Below, one piece after another: positions 25,448 through 32,981 of a stretch of DNA of 64,000 nt. The stretch spans positions 310,001 to 374,000 of the forward strand of contig CBDDGQ010000005.1 in NCBI GenBank assembly GCA_965227945.1. Reading direction: 5' to 3'. The stretch comes from Azorhizobium sp965227945 (GTDB taxonomy: Bacteria > Pseudomonadota > Alphaproteobacteria > Rhizobiales > Xanthobacteraceae). Both the position numbers and the translations under genes were made by a program. Within the stretch, counting starts at the first letter, position 1, and the number at the start of each line of letters is the position of its first letter. The notes under the pieces are model-generated. The model was given only the letters and a program-made list of their open reading frames with translations, did not search any database and was not told the DNA's origin.

Positions 25448-25755
25448 TGTTTTCCGCTCGAACCCTCGGCCTCGATGGCCTCGGGGAGCGCCTCGCGGCG
25501 CGCCTCTCCCCGGCGCGCGTGGCGACGGCGCTGGATGCCGCCGCCGCCCGTCTGGCGCGGGCGGCCGAAGCGCGGCTGGGGGCGCCGCCGACGGTGCGCG
25601 CCACCCCCGGCCTGCGGCTGGTGGGCAGCGGCGATCCCGCCGCCGTGGCGCGCGAGACCGGCACGCTCGCCACCCCGCCCGATCCCTGGCTGGGGCCGGC
25701 GGTGGCCGAGGTCAAAGCGAGCGGGCCCGCGCCCGCAGACGGCGGTGCGCCATGA
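25444..25755 (+). CDS. Small GTA-cluster protein between g7 and g8, unknown role
   Basis: A 103-residue protein overlapping g7 by four bases at its start and g8 by four at its end, so it is surely translated with them. It is Ala/Arg-rich and helical at first (LARAAEARLGAPPTVRATPG), then has a short beta-like stretch (LRLVGSGDPAAVARETGT). It occupies the place where many phages carry an HK97 gp10-like protein, but it is too short and too dissimilar for a firm match. Confidence 0.7.
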   Translation: MMFSARTLGLDGLGERLAARLSPARVATALDAAAARLARAAEARLGAPPTVRATPGLRLVGSGDPAAVARETGTLATPPDPWLGPAVAEVKASGPAPADGGAP

Positions 25756-26180
25756 CCGCGCCGCTCACCTCCGCACCGCTCTCGTCGGCTCTGGCGCTGC
25801 GCACCGCCATCCATGCGCGCCTCGCCGAGGACAGCCCGCTGCAGGCGCTCATTGCCGGCCGGATCCACGACGTGCCGCCCAAGGACGTGGTCTTCCCCTT
25901 CGTGACCCTGGGCGAGGCGGTGGTGTCCGACTGGTCCACCGCCACCGAAGGCGGCAGCGAGCAAGCGCTCACTTTGCATGTGTTCTCCCGCCAGGGCGGA
26001 CGGGCGGAAGCCTTCGCGCTGGCCGCCGCCGTGCAGGGGGCGCTGCATGATGCGCCCTTGGCGCTGGCCGGCCACGCGCTGGCCAATCTGCGCGCCACCA
26101 CCGCCGAGGTCCGCCGCGACAGCGACGGGCGCACCTTCCATGCCCTGGTGCGCTTTCGCGCCATCACCGAGCCGCTGTGA
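25752..26180 (+). CDS. GTA g8: tail terminator, DUF3168
   Basis: A 142-residue DUF3168 protein. Typical features are an amino helix SALALRTAIHARLAEDSPLQ, then IHDVPPKDVVFPFVTLGEA, SEQALTLHVFSRQGG, and a carboxyl RRDSDGRTFHALVRFRAITE. Tail terminators cap the end of the tail tube and join it to the head. It overlaps the gene before it and lies 25 bases before the major tail gene. All family signatures are in order and at normal length. Confidence 0.92.
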   Translation: MTAPLTSAPLSSALALRTAIHARLAEDSPLQALIAGRIHDVPPKDVVFPFVTLGEAVVSDWSTATEGGSEQALTLHVFSRQGGRAEAFALAAAVQGALHDAPLALAGHALANLRATTAEVRRDSDGRTFHALVRFRAITEPL

Positions 26181-26205
26181 GCGGCGCTTCCGACAGGAGA
26201 GTTTC

Positions 26206-26613
26206 ATGGCTGCGCAGAAGGGCAAAGACCTGCTGCTGAAGATGCTGGACGGGGCCACCTACGTCACCGTCGCGGGCCTGCGCTCGCGCACTTTGGCGTT
26301 CAACGCCCAGACCGTGGATGTGACCCATTCCGAGAGCGTGGGGCGCTGGCGCGAACTGCTGGCCGGCGCCGGGGTGAAGCGGGCCTCCATCTCGGGCGCC
26401 GGGGTGTTCAAGGATGCCGCCTCCGATGCGCTCGTGCGCACCGCCTTCTTCGATGGCGAATTGCGCGACTGCCAGGTGCTGATCCCGGATTTCGGCACCA
26501 TCTCCGGGCCGTTCCAGATCACCGCGCTGGAGGTGGCGGCGGAGCACGACAAGGAAGTCACCTTCGACCTGACGCTGGAGAGCGCCGGGGCCATCAGCTT
26601 CCTCGCGCTGTGA
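26206..26613 (+). CDS. GTA g9: major tail protein, TP901-1 family
   Basis: A 135-residue tail tube protein. It begins MAAQKGKDLLLKMLDG and continues with FNAQTVDVTHSESVGRWREL, GAGVKRASISGAGVFKDAAS and EVTFDLTLESAGAISF, the classic TP901-1 layout. Copies stack to form the short tail tube. A GACAGGAGA ribosome site precedes the ATG. Its stop overlaps an alternative GTG of the next gene. Confidence 0.94.
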   Translation: MAAQKGKDLLLKMLDGATYVTVAGLRSRTLAFNAQTVDVTHSESVGRWRELLAGAGVKRASISGAGVFKDAASDALVRTAFFDGELRDCQVLIPDFGTISGPFQITALEVAAEHDKEVTFDLTLESAGAISFLAL

Positions 26614-26621
26614 GGACGGCC

Positions 26622-26975
26622 ATGGCCAATACCCATCGCGGCGAGATCGCCGCCGTGCTTGACGGGCGCCCGCGCACCCTCGTGCTCACCCTCGGCGCCC
26701 TCGCCGAACTGGAGAGCGCGTTTGCCGTGGACGATCTGGTGGCGCTGGCGGAGCGCTTCGCCCGCGGCCGGCTGTCCGCCGCCGACATGGTGCGGGTGCT
26801 CGGCGCCGGCCTGCGCGGGGCGGGCGAGACCATCACCGATGACGAGGTGGCGGCGTTACGCACCGAGGGCGGGGCGGCGGGCTTTGCGCGCCTGGTCTCG
26901 GCGCTGCTCACCGCCACCTTCGGCGCCGGGGAGGCGCCGGACACGCCCCGCCCTCCGCCGCCGCAGACGGCCTGA
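26622..26975 (+). CDS. GTA g10: gene transfer agent family protein (tail assembly)
   Basis: A 117-residue protein. The ATG at 26622, preceded by GAGGA, is preferred over a GTG at 26610. It matches the GTA family pattern: NTHRGEIAAVLDGRPRTLVL, LGALAELESAFAVDDLVALA, FARGRLSAADMVRVLGAGLR. By position before the tape measure it is probably a tail assembly chaperone in the manner of lambda gpG. It is followed after 17 bases by g10.1. Confidence 0.9.
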   Translation: MANTHRGEIAAVLDGRPRTLVLTLGALAELESAFAVDDLVALAERFARGRLSAADMVRVLGAGLRGAGETITDDEVAALRTEGGAAGFARLVSALLTATFGAGEAPDTPRPPPPQTA

Positions 26976-26992
26976 GACCCTCCGGCCCCGCC

Positions 26993-27202
26993 GTGCGCGC
27001 CTTTCCCTGGGGTGACGCCATGGGGCTGGGCCTCGGCCTTTTGCGGCTGCCTCCGGACGCCTTCTGGCGCATGACGCCGCGCGAGCTGGCGGCGGCAGCG
27101 CATGGCCTGCGCGGCGGCACGCGCGCCCCCGCCGGCGCCCTCGACCGGGCCGGCTTGGCGGCGCTCATGGCGCGCTTTCCCGATGGTGGCGCGCGGCGCT
27201 GA
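26993..27202 (+). CDS. GTA g10.1: small tail chaperone (rcc01693-like)
   Basis: A 69-residue protein beginning at GTG. The pattern FPWGDAMGLGLGLLRLPPDA then FWRMTPRELAAAAHGLRGG is the rcc01693-like phage protein signature found directly after g10 in GTAs. With g10 it may form the two-part tail chaperone system, but the usual frameshift is replaced here by two separate genes. The rest of the protein (PAGALDRAGLAALMARFPDG) is also typical. Confidence 0.85.
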   Translation: MRAFPWGDAMGLGLGLLRLPPDAFWRMTPRELAAAAHGLRGGTRAPAGALDRAGLAALMARFPDGGARR

Positions 27203-27271
27203 AACCACCGCGCGACAGATCCAGATCTGCGGCGACGGCAGGACCGCCGTGCCGCTGCGAAAGGCAGGCTG

Positions 27272-27994
27272 ATGGATACGATCGACACGGTGGCGGTGGC
27301 CATCACCGCGGACACCAGCGCGTTTTCCGCCGGGGTGGCGGAGGCGGAGCAATCGGCGCGCGGACTGGGCACCTCGCTCTCCGCCGCGCTGGCTGGCGCG
27401 CAGCCGCCGGCGCGGGCCTTCGGCAGCAGCCTCACCGATGCGCTCACCAGCGTCGCGGTGAAGGGCAAGGATGTGAGCGATGTCATCGCCAGCCTTGGCC
27501 AGCGCCTCTCGAGCCTCGCGCTCAACGTGGCCTTGAAGCCGCTGGAGCAGGGCATCACCGGCACGCTGGGGCAAGTGCTGAGCGGCGGCCTGCTGAGCGG
27601 CACCGCCGCGGCCGGCAGCGCGGTGGGCGCGGCGACGTCGGCTTTTGCCCGCGGCGGCGTGTTCGAGGCCGGGGCGGTGCGGGCGTTTGCCGATGGCGGG
27701 GTGCTGGGGGGAGGACGGGCGCGGGCGTTCGCCGAGGGCGGCGTGGTCTCGGCCCCCACCTATTTTCCCATGGCGTCCGGCACCGGCTTGATGGGCGAGC
27801 GCGGCGCCGAGGCGATCCTGCCGCTGGCTCGCGGGGCCGATGGCGCGCTGGGCGTGCGCACCCAAGGCGGTGGGACCACGACCCATGTGCAGGTCACCGT
27901 GGCGACGCCGAACCCGGACGCCTTTCGACGCTCCGATGCCTATGTCTCCGGCCTCATCGCCCGGGCCGTGGCGCGGGGGCAGCGCAGCCTGTGA
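27272..27994 (+). CDS. GTA g11: short tail tape measure protein
   Basis: A 240-residue tape measure, close to the short length seen in RcGTA g11 and fitting a short tail. It starts DTVAVAITADTSAFSAGVAE, then has a helical region with TDALTSVAVKGKDVSDVIAS, glycine-alanine-rich hydrophobic repeats (FARGGVFEAGAVRAFADGG) and a typical carboxyl GERGAEAILPLARG. It sets tail length and may enter the recipient membrane during delivery. After it, the cluster is interrupted by 2.9 kb of unrelated DNA. Confidence 0.9.
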   Translation: MDTIDTVAVAITADTSAFSAGVAEAEQSARGLGTSLSAALAGAQPPARAFGSSLTDALTSVAVKGKDVSDVIASLGQRLSSLALNVALKPLEQGITGTLGQVLSGGLLSGTAAAGSAVGAATSAFARGGVFEAGAVRAFADGGVLGGGRARAFAEGGVVSAPTYFPMASGTGLMGERGAEAILPLARGADGALGVRTQGGGTTTHVQVTVATPNPDAFRRSDAYVSGLIARAVARGQRSL

Positions 27995-28090
27995 GCAGCG
28001 CTATGGCGCGCAGCCTGTGTGCGGGTCAGACGGCAGGCGCGGAGCGGGAGGACCGGGAGGAGGACCAGGATTCGTCGGCTGTCGCGCGGA

Positions 28091-28402
28091 TCAGCGCGCC
28101 TGCTTCCAGGGATCGACGGCGGTCTGGGTGGTGGGCGATGTGGGCATCACCTGCGGCCCCTGGTTGGGCGCATTGCCGAGCGGCGTGCCGCGCCCCACCG
28201 AGAGCTGGACCGCCCCGCCCACCTGGATGCAGGTGTCCGATCCCGGCAGGCGCATGAAGCCGGTGCCCACCTGCGGACACTCCTGCGCGGTGGTCGGCTT
28301 GGATTCGCCGGCCTTGGCCATCGCGCCGCAGCCGACGAGCACCAGGGCGGCCAGACCGGAACGGGCGATGGGGTGGGCAAACAAACCTGGGACTGCCGAC
28401 AT
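28091..28402 (-). CDS. Small exported porin-like fragment protein
   Basis: A 103-residue protein starting at 28402. It has a hydrophobic segment SGLAALVLVGCGAMAKAGES that could be a signal peptide or a lipoprotein signal. Then CPQVGTGFMRLPGSDTCIQV followed by GGAV resembles the first strand of alphaproteobacterial porins, which have a related Cys-GxGF-PGTDTC-GG motif. The full porin barrel is missing, so this is either a porin remnant or a small protein sharing its amino motif. It is on the minus strand inside the GTA cluster. Confidence 0.55.
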   Translation of the reverse strand: MSAVPGLFAHPIARSGLAALVLVGCGAMAKAGESKPTTAQECPQVGTGFMRLPGSDTCIQVGGAVQLSVGRGTPLGNAPNQGPQVMPTSPTTQTAVDPWKQAR

Positions 28403-28823
28403 GCCGGGTCTCCGACCAGGGGGCTCCAATGCCACGGGCGTGGCGCGCGGGTACCAGTCTAGGACCAGGGCGCGCCGGCTCCAAGCCCTTCGGAGCGACG
28501 CTCGTGTGCGAGACCCTCTTGTGAGGCGCGGGCGGGCGACGCCGGCCCGGCGCCCGGCGCTTCGCCGCCTGGCCCTTGGCCGCCCGGCCCTTGGGCACAA
28601 TCTCTCGACGGCGCGGGATCTCTGGACGGCGCAGCGCGGTGGCGACGGTCAAGGCGAGCATTTCCGAAAGCCGACAATCGTCGCGCGCGCGCCGCGACGG
28701 CCCACGAGCGCATTTGCCTTCCATCTTGCGACAGATCAGGCAAGGTCGCGGAGGCCAGGGGCCGTGCGCGCCGTGCGCAGGACGCCAGTGATCCTCGGCC
28801 CGGCAGGAAGGGCACGATCCGTC
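28403..28823. other. Gene-free stretch upstream of the repeat protein gene
   Basis: About 420 bases with no credible gene. It contains several short Arg-rich open frames with no ribosome site. The final 60 bases hold the Shine-Dalgarno AGGAAGG for the gene at 28824. I see no repeats or promoters that I can support. Confidence 0.5.
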
Positions 28824-29102
28824 ATGACCAAACCGCGATCCCCGAGCGAACAGGACCTCAGCGTCGCCGACGCCAAGCCGTTGCGTAAGGTCAAGCCATT
28901 GTATCCGGCGAAGGCCTCGCGCGCGGTGGCGATTGGTGCGATGGCCACCGGCACGTTCGCCTTGGGCGCGCTGGCCATTGGCGCTATCGCCATCGGCGCC
29001 CTGGCGATCGGCCGCCTGCGCATCCGAACGGCGCGGATCGACGATCTCTCGGTCGGCACGCTGACCGTCGACCGGCTGACCATTCGCTCGCGGCAGCCGT
29101 AG
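28824..29102 (+). CDS. Small hydrophobic repeat protein (IGA-type five-residue repeats)
   Basis: A 92-residue protein with AGGAAGG 12 bases upstream. After a polar start, a run of Ala-Ile-Gly repeats (GALAIGAIAIGALAIGRLRI) is followed by an Ile/Leu-spaced segment with IDDLSVGTLTVDRLTIRSR. The five-residue period looks like a short pentapeptide-type or beta-helical repeat. Proteins of this type recur in rhizobia and are unassigned. It is the only plus-strand cargo gene in the GTA interruptions. Its 3' end has been duplicated downstream. Confidence 0.75.
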   Translation: MTKPRSPSEQDLSVADAKPLRKVKPLYPAKASRAVAIGAMATGTFALGALAIGAIAIGALAIGRLRIRTARIDDLSVGTLTVDRLTIRSRQP

Positions 29103-29661
29103 GGGCAGCCGCCAAACGCTCGGGATGCTCTTGGTCGGGACCAGGCTGGGAGATGAAGTTGAAGCGCGTGGGCGCGGCGGCGGTGCAGCCCCAGCGGTTT
29201 CACCCCCACCCCGATCCTCCCGATACGGGGGCAAGGCTCTGGGGTGCGGCGACGCGCGCCGGCGGCTCGGCTGCCGGCCCATCGGCGCGCCGACAATCGA
29301 CCGGCCAGATCGCCAAAAGCTGCTGTGCCGCGTGCGCATCCCAATGGCGCGGATCGACGATCTCTCGGTCGGCACGCTGACCATCGACCGGCTGACCATT
29401 CGCTCGCGGCAGCCGTAGGGGCAGCGGCCCGCCGCCGGAACGGCATGCTCTCGGTCGGCACCAAGCTGGGAGACGCGGTCGAGCCGCGCGGGCGCGGCGG
29501 CGCTAACGCCCGAGCCGTTTCACCCGCATCCGGGCCCTGCCGATATGGGGGGCCAAGGCTCTGGGGCGCGGCGCGCGCCAGCGGCTCGGCTGACGGCCGA
29601 TCGGCGCGCCGACAATCGACCGGCCGGATCTACGAATGTCGTCGCGATGGATGGCCGCGAC
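29031..29661 (+). repeat. Diverged tandem duplication of about 316-319 bases
   Basis: The 3' end of the repeat-protein gene and about 240 bases of downstream DNA occur twice. GCGCGGATCG begins at 29031 and 29347 (offset 316), and CGGCGCGCCGACAATCGACC begins at 29283 and 29602 (offset 319). Between these landmarks the copies agree with scattered substitutions and small indels. Each copy also has a degenerate relative of the GTTTCACCC element. Confidence 0.85.
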
Positions 29662-30147
29662 CCGCTGACCCGCACGGGACGGAACAGGAACGGCACGTCG
29701 GTGCGGCAAATCGGTGCGGCCCGTCGGTGCGGAGGGAATTGGTGGGGAATGGGTGCAGGCGAGGTCCTCCGCCGAGGGCCGGATCGTCCGCGCGGGACTG
29801 GCACTTGCGCCATGGCGCGCGGTGCCCATTCCGCGGCGATCAGACGCCACGCTCAACAGCGCCGCTCAGGCCGGGGCGTGTCTCACGCCCCTTCGCTTTG
29901 GACGCTGCGCTGTCCCCGCTCCCCTTGGCTGACGCGCATCGCATCGGGTGACACGCATCGCATGACTCGCATGGCATTGCAGGCATCGAATCGGCCTGAC
30001 CTCGGGAGAGCCCCAGCGGTCAGGGCGCGACCGCCGGAACAAGACATCCGCCAGCGGAAGATGCCCCCGCAGGTGGCCGCGCCGGACCGGCGCCGGCCCC
30101 TGCTGGCCCCGCCGTACCCGCCTGAGGCGGTCGGCGCGGCTGCGGCC
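29103..30147. other. About 1 kb without a supported gene
   Basis: Apart from the duplicated fragment, no believable gene is visible; frames here are Arg- or Pro-rich and lack ribosome sites. A short repeat occurs near 29931-29977: three near-copies of a 14-mer, GACGCGCATCGCAT, GACACGCATCGCAT and GACTCGCATGGCAT. The region separates the repeat protein from the histone-like gene. Confidence 0.6.
29346..29418 (+). pseudogene. Duplicated 3' fragment of the repeat-protein gene
   Basis: This segment repeats the last 24 codons of the gene ending at 29102, with a stop at the same place (IDDLSVGTLTIDRLTIRSR, one Val to Ile change). It lacks the amino half and the hydrophobic repeats and has no ribosome site. 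It is a fragment left by the tandem duplication. Confidence 0.8.
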
Positions 30148-30828
30148 TCACTTCTTCTTGGCGGCGGCCTTGGCCGGAGCCTTCGCAGCCGCCTTGGGCG
30201 CGGCCGCCTTCGGGGCGGGCGCGGCTTCAACCGGCGCCGCCTTCACTGCGGGCTTGGCAGCGGCCTTGACGGCCGGGGCCTTGGTCTTGGGCGCCGCCTT
30301 AGGAGCCTCGGCGGCGGGCGCTGCGGTCTTGGCAGCAGCCTTGGCGGGCGCCTTCGCGACAGCCTTGGGCGCGGCAGCGGGCTTGGCTGCGGCGGTCTTG
30401 GTGGCCGCGGGCTTGGCAGCGGCAGGCTTGGCCGCAGCGGGCTTGGCCGGAGCGGTCTTGGCCGGAGCGGGCTTGGCCGGAGCGGTCTTGGCCGGAGCCT
30501 TGGGCGCTGCCGCCTTCGCGGGCGCCTTGGCAGCGGCCTTGGGGGCGGCAGCCTTGGCGGGCTCGGCCTTCGCCGCGGGGGCCTTCGCGGCCTTGGGGGC
30601 CGCAGCCTTGGGAGCGGCCGCCTTCGGGGACGCGACCTTGGCTGCGGCGGGGGCCTTGGCGGGGGCCGCAGGAGCCGGCTTGGCGGCGGGTTTCGCGGCG
30701 GCCTTCGGAGCGGCCTTGGCGGGGGATTTGGCGACCGCCGGCTTGGGGGCGGCCGGGGCGGCGGCTTCGGTCTTTTTCGCAACCGTCGCCTTGGCGGCGA
30801 CGGTCTTCTTCTGGGTCTTCGTGGCCAT
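30148..30828 (-). CDS. Histone H1-like Lys/Ala/Pro-rich DNA-binding protein
   Basis: A 226-residue protein made almost wholly of Lys, Ala and Pro in tandem short motifs such as AAKPA, KAPAK and PKAAA, ending AAKKK. The start at 30828 gives MATKTQKKTVAAKATVAKKT. It resembles the carboxyl tail of eukaryotic histone H1 and bacterial H1-like proteins that bind and condense DNA. No globular domain is visible. It lies on the minus strand between g11 and g12, sharing a short divergent region with g12. Its low complexity makes any family assignment tentative, but a nucleoid-type role is likely. Confidence 0.8.
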   Translation of the reverse strand: MATKTQKKTVAAKATVAKKTEAAAPAAPKPAVAKSPAKAAPKAAAKPAAKPAPAAPAKAPAAAKVASPKAAAPKAAAPKAAKAPAAKAEPAKAAAPKAAAKAPAKAAAPKAPAKTAPAKPAPAKTAPAKPAAAKPAAAKPAATKTAAAKPAAAPKAVAKAPAKAAAKTAAPAAEAPKAAPKTKAPAVKAAAKPAVKAAPVEAAPAPKAAAPKAAAKAPAKAAAKKK

Positions 30829-30936
30829 CACTCGGCTCCATCCATTACGACGGATCCGAAGTCAAGGCGTGCGTCTCAACTATGTCAAGACTGTTTTTAT
30901 TGAAGCCTCGCCAGAATTGAGGGGATTAGACAGAAG
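30829..30936. promoter_or_regulatory. Divergent AT-rich region between H1-like gene and GTA g12
   Basis: A compact 108-base divergent region, AT-richer than its surroundings. On the minus strand TTGACA (30888-30883) and TTGACT (30865-30860) are candidate -35 boxes for the H1-like gene. On the plus strand ATTGAAG followed by GGGGATTAGACAG could serve g12, with TTGAGGGG as ribosome site. No pair is ideal, so promoters are suggested, not assigned. Confidence 0.4.
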
Positions 30937-31578
30937 ATGCCCACCTTTCATGAGGTTTTGTTTCCGATCGACGTGGCACTGGGTGCTGCGGGCGGTCCCG
31001 AACGGGTGACCGAGATCGTCACCACCGCCACCGGACGCGAGGCGCGCAACACAAGGCGCGCTGATTCGCGGCGCCGGTGGGATGCCGGATATGGGGTGAA
31101 ATCCCTCGCCGCGTTGCATGCGGTTCTGGCCTTCTTCGAGGAGCGTCGCGGGCGGCTTTATGGCTTCCGCTGGCGCGATCCCATGGACGGTGCATCGGCC
31201 CCGCCGGGCACCCCGGTGAGGGCCACGGATCAGAGCCTCGGCAGCGGCGATGGCGCCCGTCGCAGCTTCCCTCTGGTGAAGACCTACGGCGCCCTTCATG
31301 CCCCCTACGTCCGGACCATTTCCAAGCCGGTGGCGGGCAGCGTCCAGGTGGCGGTGGGCGGGGTGCCTCTGGTGGAGGGCGTGGACTTCGTCTGCGATGC
31401 CACCACCGGCCTCGTGACCCTCGCTCCCGCGCGCACGCCGGCGCCGGGCGTGGCAGTGACCGCGGGCTTCCAGTTCGACGTGCCGGTGCGCTTCGACACC
31501 GATTATCTGGAGATCAATCTCTCCCATTTCGCCGCGGGCGACATCCCGCGCATTCCCATCGTGGAGATCCAGCCATGA
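30937..31578 (+). CDS. GTA g12: DUF2460 distal tail protein
   Basis: A 213-residue DUF2460 protein. It begins FHEVLFPIDVALGAAGGPER, then SRRRWDAGYGVKSLAALHAV and EERRGRLYGFRWRDPMDG, and ends with the characteristic DTDYLEINLSHFAAGDIPRI then PIVEIQP. It makes the ring at the far end of the tail that carries the baseplate. It overlaps g13 by four bases, opening the g12-g13-g14 coupled run. Length and motifs are complete, so the upstream insertion did not damage it. Confidence 0.94.
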   Translation: MPTFHEVLFPIDVALGAAGGPERVTEIVTTATGREARNTRRADSRRRWDAGYGVKSLAALHAVLAFFEERRGRLYGFRWRDPMDGASAPPGTPVRATDQSLGSGDGARRSFPLVKTYGALHAPYVRTISKPVAGSVQVAVGGVPLVEGVDFVCDATTGLVTLAPARTPAPGVAVTAGFQFDVPVRFDTDYLEINLSHFAAGDIPRIPIVEIQP

Positions 31579-32462
31579 GGACGCTGCCGCCGGCGCTCGC
31601 CGCGCATCTGCGCACGGGCGTCACCACCTTGTGCCACGGCTGGCGCCTCACCCGCCGCGACGGCCGCGTGCTGGGCTTCACCGACCATGATCGCGACCTG
31701 CTGGTGGACGGGCTGGTGCTGCATGCGGCCAGCGGCATCGCCGCCTCCGAGAGCACCCAGGCGCAGGGCCTCAGCGTCACCGGCGGCGAGGTGTCCGGTG
31801 CGCTGAGCGCCGACACGCTGGAGGAAGCCGATCTCGCCGCCGGGCAGTATGATGGCGCGGCCATCGACCTGTTGCTGATCGACTGGTCCGACCCCGCCTC
31901 GCACGTGCTGCTCCGGCGCGGCACCATCGGCGAGGTGCGCCGCGAGGGCCAGGCCTTCACCGCCGAGGTCCGCAGCCTCGCGGACGCGCTCAACCAGACC
32001 CGCGGCCGGGTGTTCGGGGCGCTGTGCGACGCGGATCTGGGCGATGCCCGCTGCGGCGTGGCCCTCGCCACGCCCGCCTTCCATGCGGAGGGCACGGTGG
32101 CCGCGGTGGATGCGGCGCTGCGCCTTGAGCTGGCCGGCCCGTGGCAGCCCGATGGCTGGTTCACCCGCGGCCGCTTCGTCTTCACCTCGGGGGCCAATGC
32201 CGGCTTTGTCAGCGAGGTGAAGGTGCACACCTTCGTCGGGGGCGTGGCGGCGGTGCAGCTGTGGCAGCGGCCGCCGCAGAGCGTCGCCGTGGGCGATGGG
32301 TTCGCCCTCACCGCCGGCTGCGACAAGACCTTCGCCACCTGCCGCGATCGCTTCGCGAACGCGCTCAATTTCCGCGGCTGCCCGCACATGCCGGGCAACG
32401 ACTTCGTGCTCGCCGTGGCGGTGCCCGGCGAGGGCGGCTATGACGGCGGGACCCTGGCATGA
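31575..32462 (+). CDS. GTA g13: DUF2163 baseplate hub protein
   Basis: A 295-residue DUF2163 protein. Motifs are TTLCHGWRLTRRDGRVLGFT, DHDRDLLVDG, and the carboxyl FATCRDRFANALNFRGCPHM. Cys151, Cys160, Cys249, Cys256 and Cys269 are clustered in sequence in the way expected of a metal-binding site; I recall that the hub of the R. capsulatus GTA carries an iron-sulfur cluster, so the same may hold here. It connects the tail tube to g14 and g15. Both ends overlap neighbouring genes by ATGA. Confidence 0.93.
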   Translation: MRTLPPALAAHLRTGVTTLCHGWRLTRRDGRVLGFTDHDRDLLVDGLVLHAASGIAASESTQAQGLSVTGGEVSGALSADTLEEADLAAGQYDGAAIDLLLIDWSDPASHVLLRRGTIGEVRREGQAFTAEVRSLADALNQTRGRVFGALCDADLGDARCGVALATPAFHAEGTVAAVDAALRLELAGPWQPDGWFTRGRFVFTSGANAGFVSEVKVHTFVGGVAAVQLWQRPPQSVAVGDGFALTAGCDKTFATCRDRFANALNFRGCPHMPGNDFVLAVAVPGEGGYDGGTLA

Positions 32463-32953
32463 GCGCGCCTCCCGCGGATGTCCGCATCGCCGCCGGCGAT
32501 GCGGGCTGCGACGCGACCGGCGATGATCTGCGCGCGCGCCTCGTCGCCGAGGCGCGCAGCTGGATCGGCACGCCCTACCACCATCGCGCCTCGGCCAAGG
32601 GGCAGGGAGCCGATTGCCTGGGGCTGGTGCGTGGTGTCTGGCGCGGTGTGCTCGGCCCCGAGCCGGAGCCGCTCGCCGCCTACGCGCCGGACTGGGCGGA
32701 AGCGGGCCGGCGCGAGACCCTGGCGCAGGCGGCCGGACGGCATCTGCTGGCGGTCGACCTCGCCGCGCGGCAGCCGGGCGACGTGCTGCTGTTCCGCTTC
32801 CGCGCCCATCTGCCGGCCAAGCATTGCGCCATCCTCACCACCCCCGCGCACATGGTCCATGCCTATGACGGCGTGGCGGTGTGCGAGGGCCATCTGACGC
32901 CGTGGTGGCAGCGCCATCTGGCCTTCGTGTTCGCCTTTCCCGGCGGGCACTGA
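32459..32953 (+). CDS. GTA g14: NlpC/P60 cell-wall peptidase
   Basis: A 164-residue NlpC/P60 peptidase. The amino region has ARSWIGTPYHHRASAKGQGA, then catalytic Cys53 in GADCLGLVRG, and His122 in LPAKHCAIL. The ending TPWWQRHLAFVFAFPGG is typical of GTA g14. It would cleave peptide bonds in the recipient's peptidoglycan so the tail can pass. It starts within the g13 stop and is followed 28 bases later by g15. Confidence 0.93.
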   Translation: MSAPPADVRIAAGDAGCDATGDDLRARLVAEARSWIGTPYHHRASAKGQGADCLGLVRGVWRGVLGPEPEPLAAYAPDWAEAGRRETLAQAAGRHLLAVDLAARQPGDVLLFRFRAHLPAKHCAILTTPAHMVHAYDGVAVCEGHLTPWWQRHLAFVFAFPGGH

Positions 32954-32981
32954 TCCCTCCCTTTTCACCTGGAGATCTGGC

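Noticed and set aside
28019..28462. Plus-strand frames over the porin-like gene
   Set aside because: They have no ribosome site and show Arg-rich, unordered translation; the minus-strand frame has a signal-like start and conserved motif.
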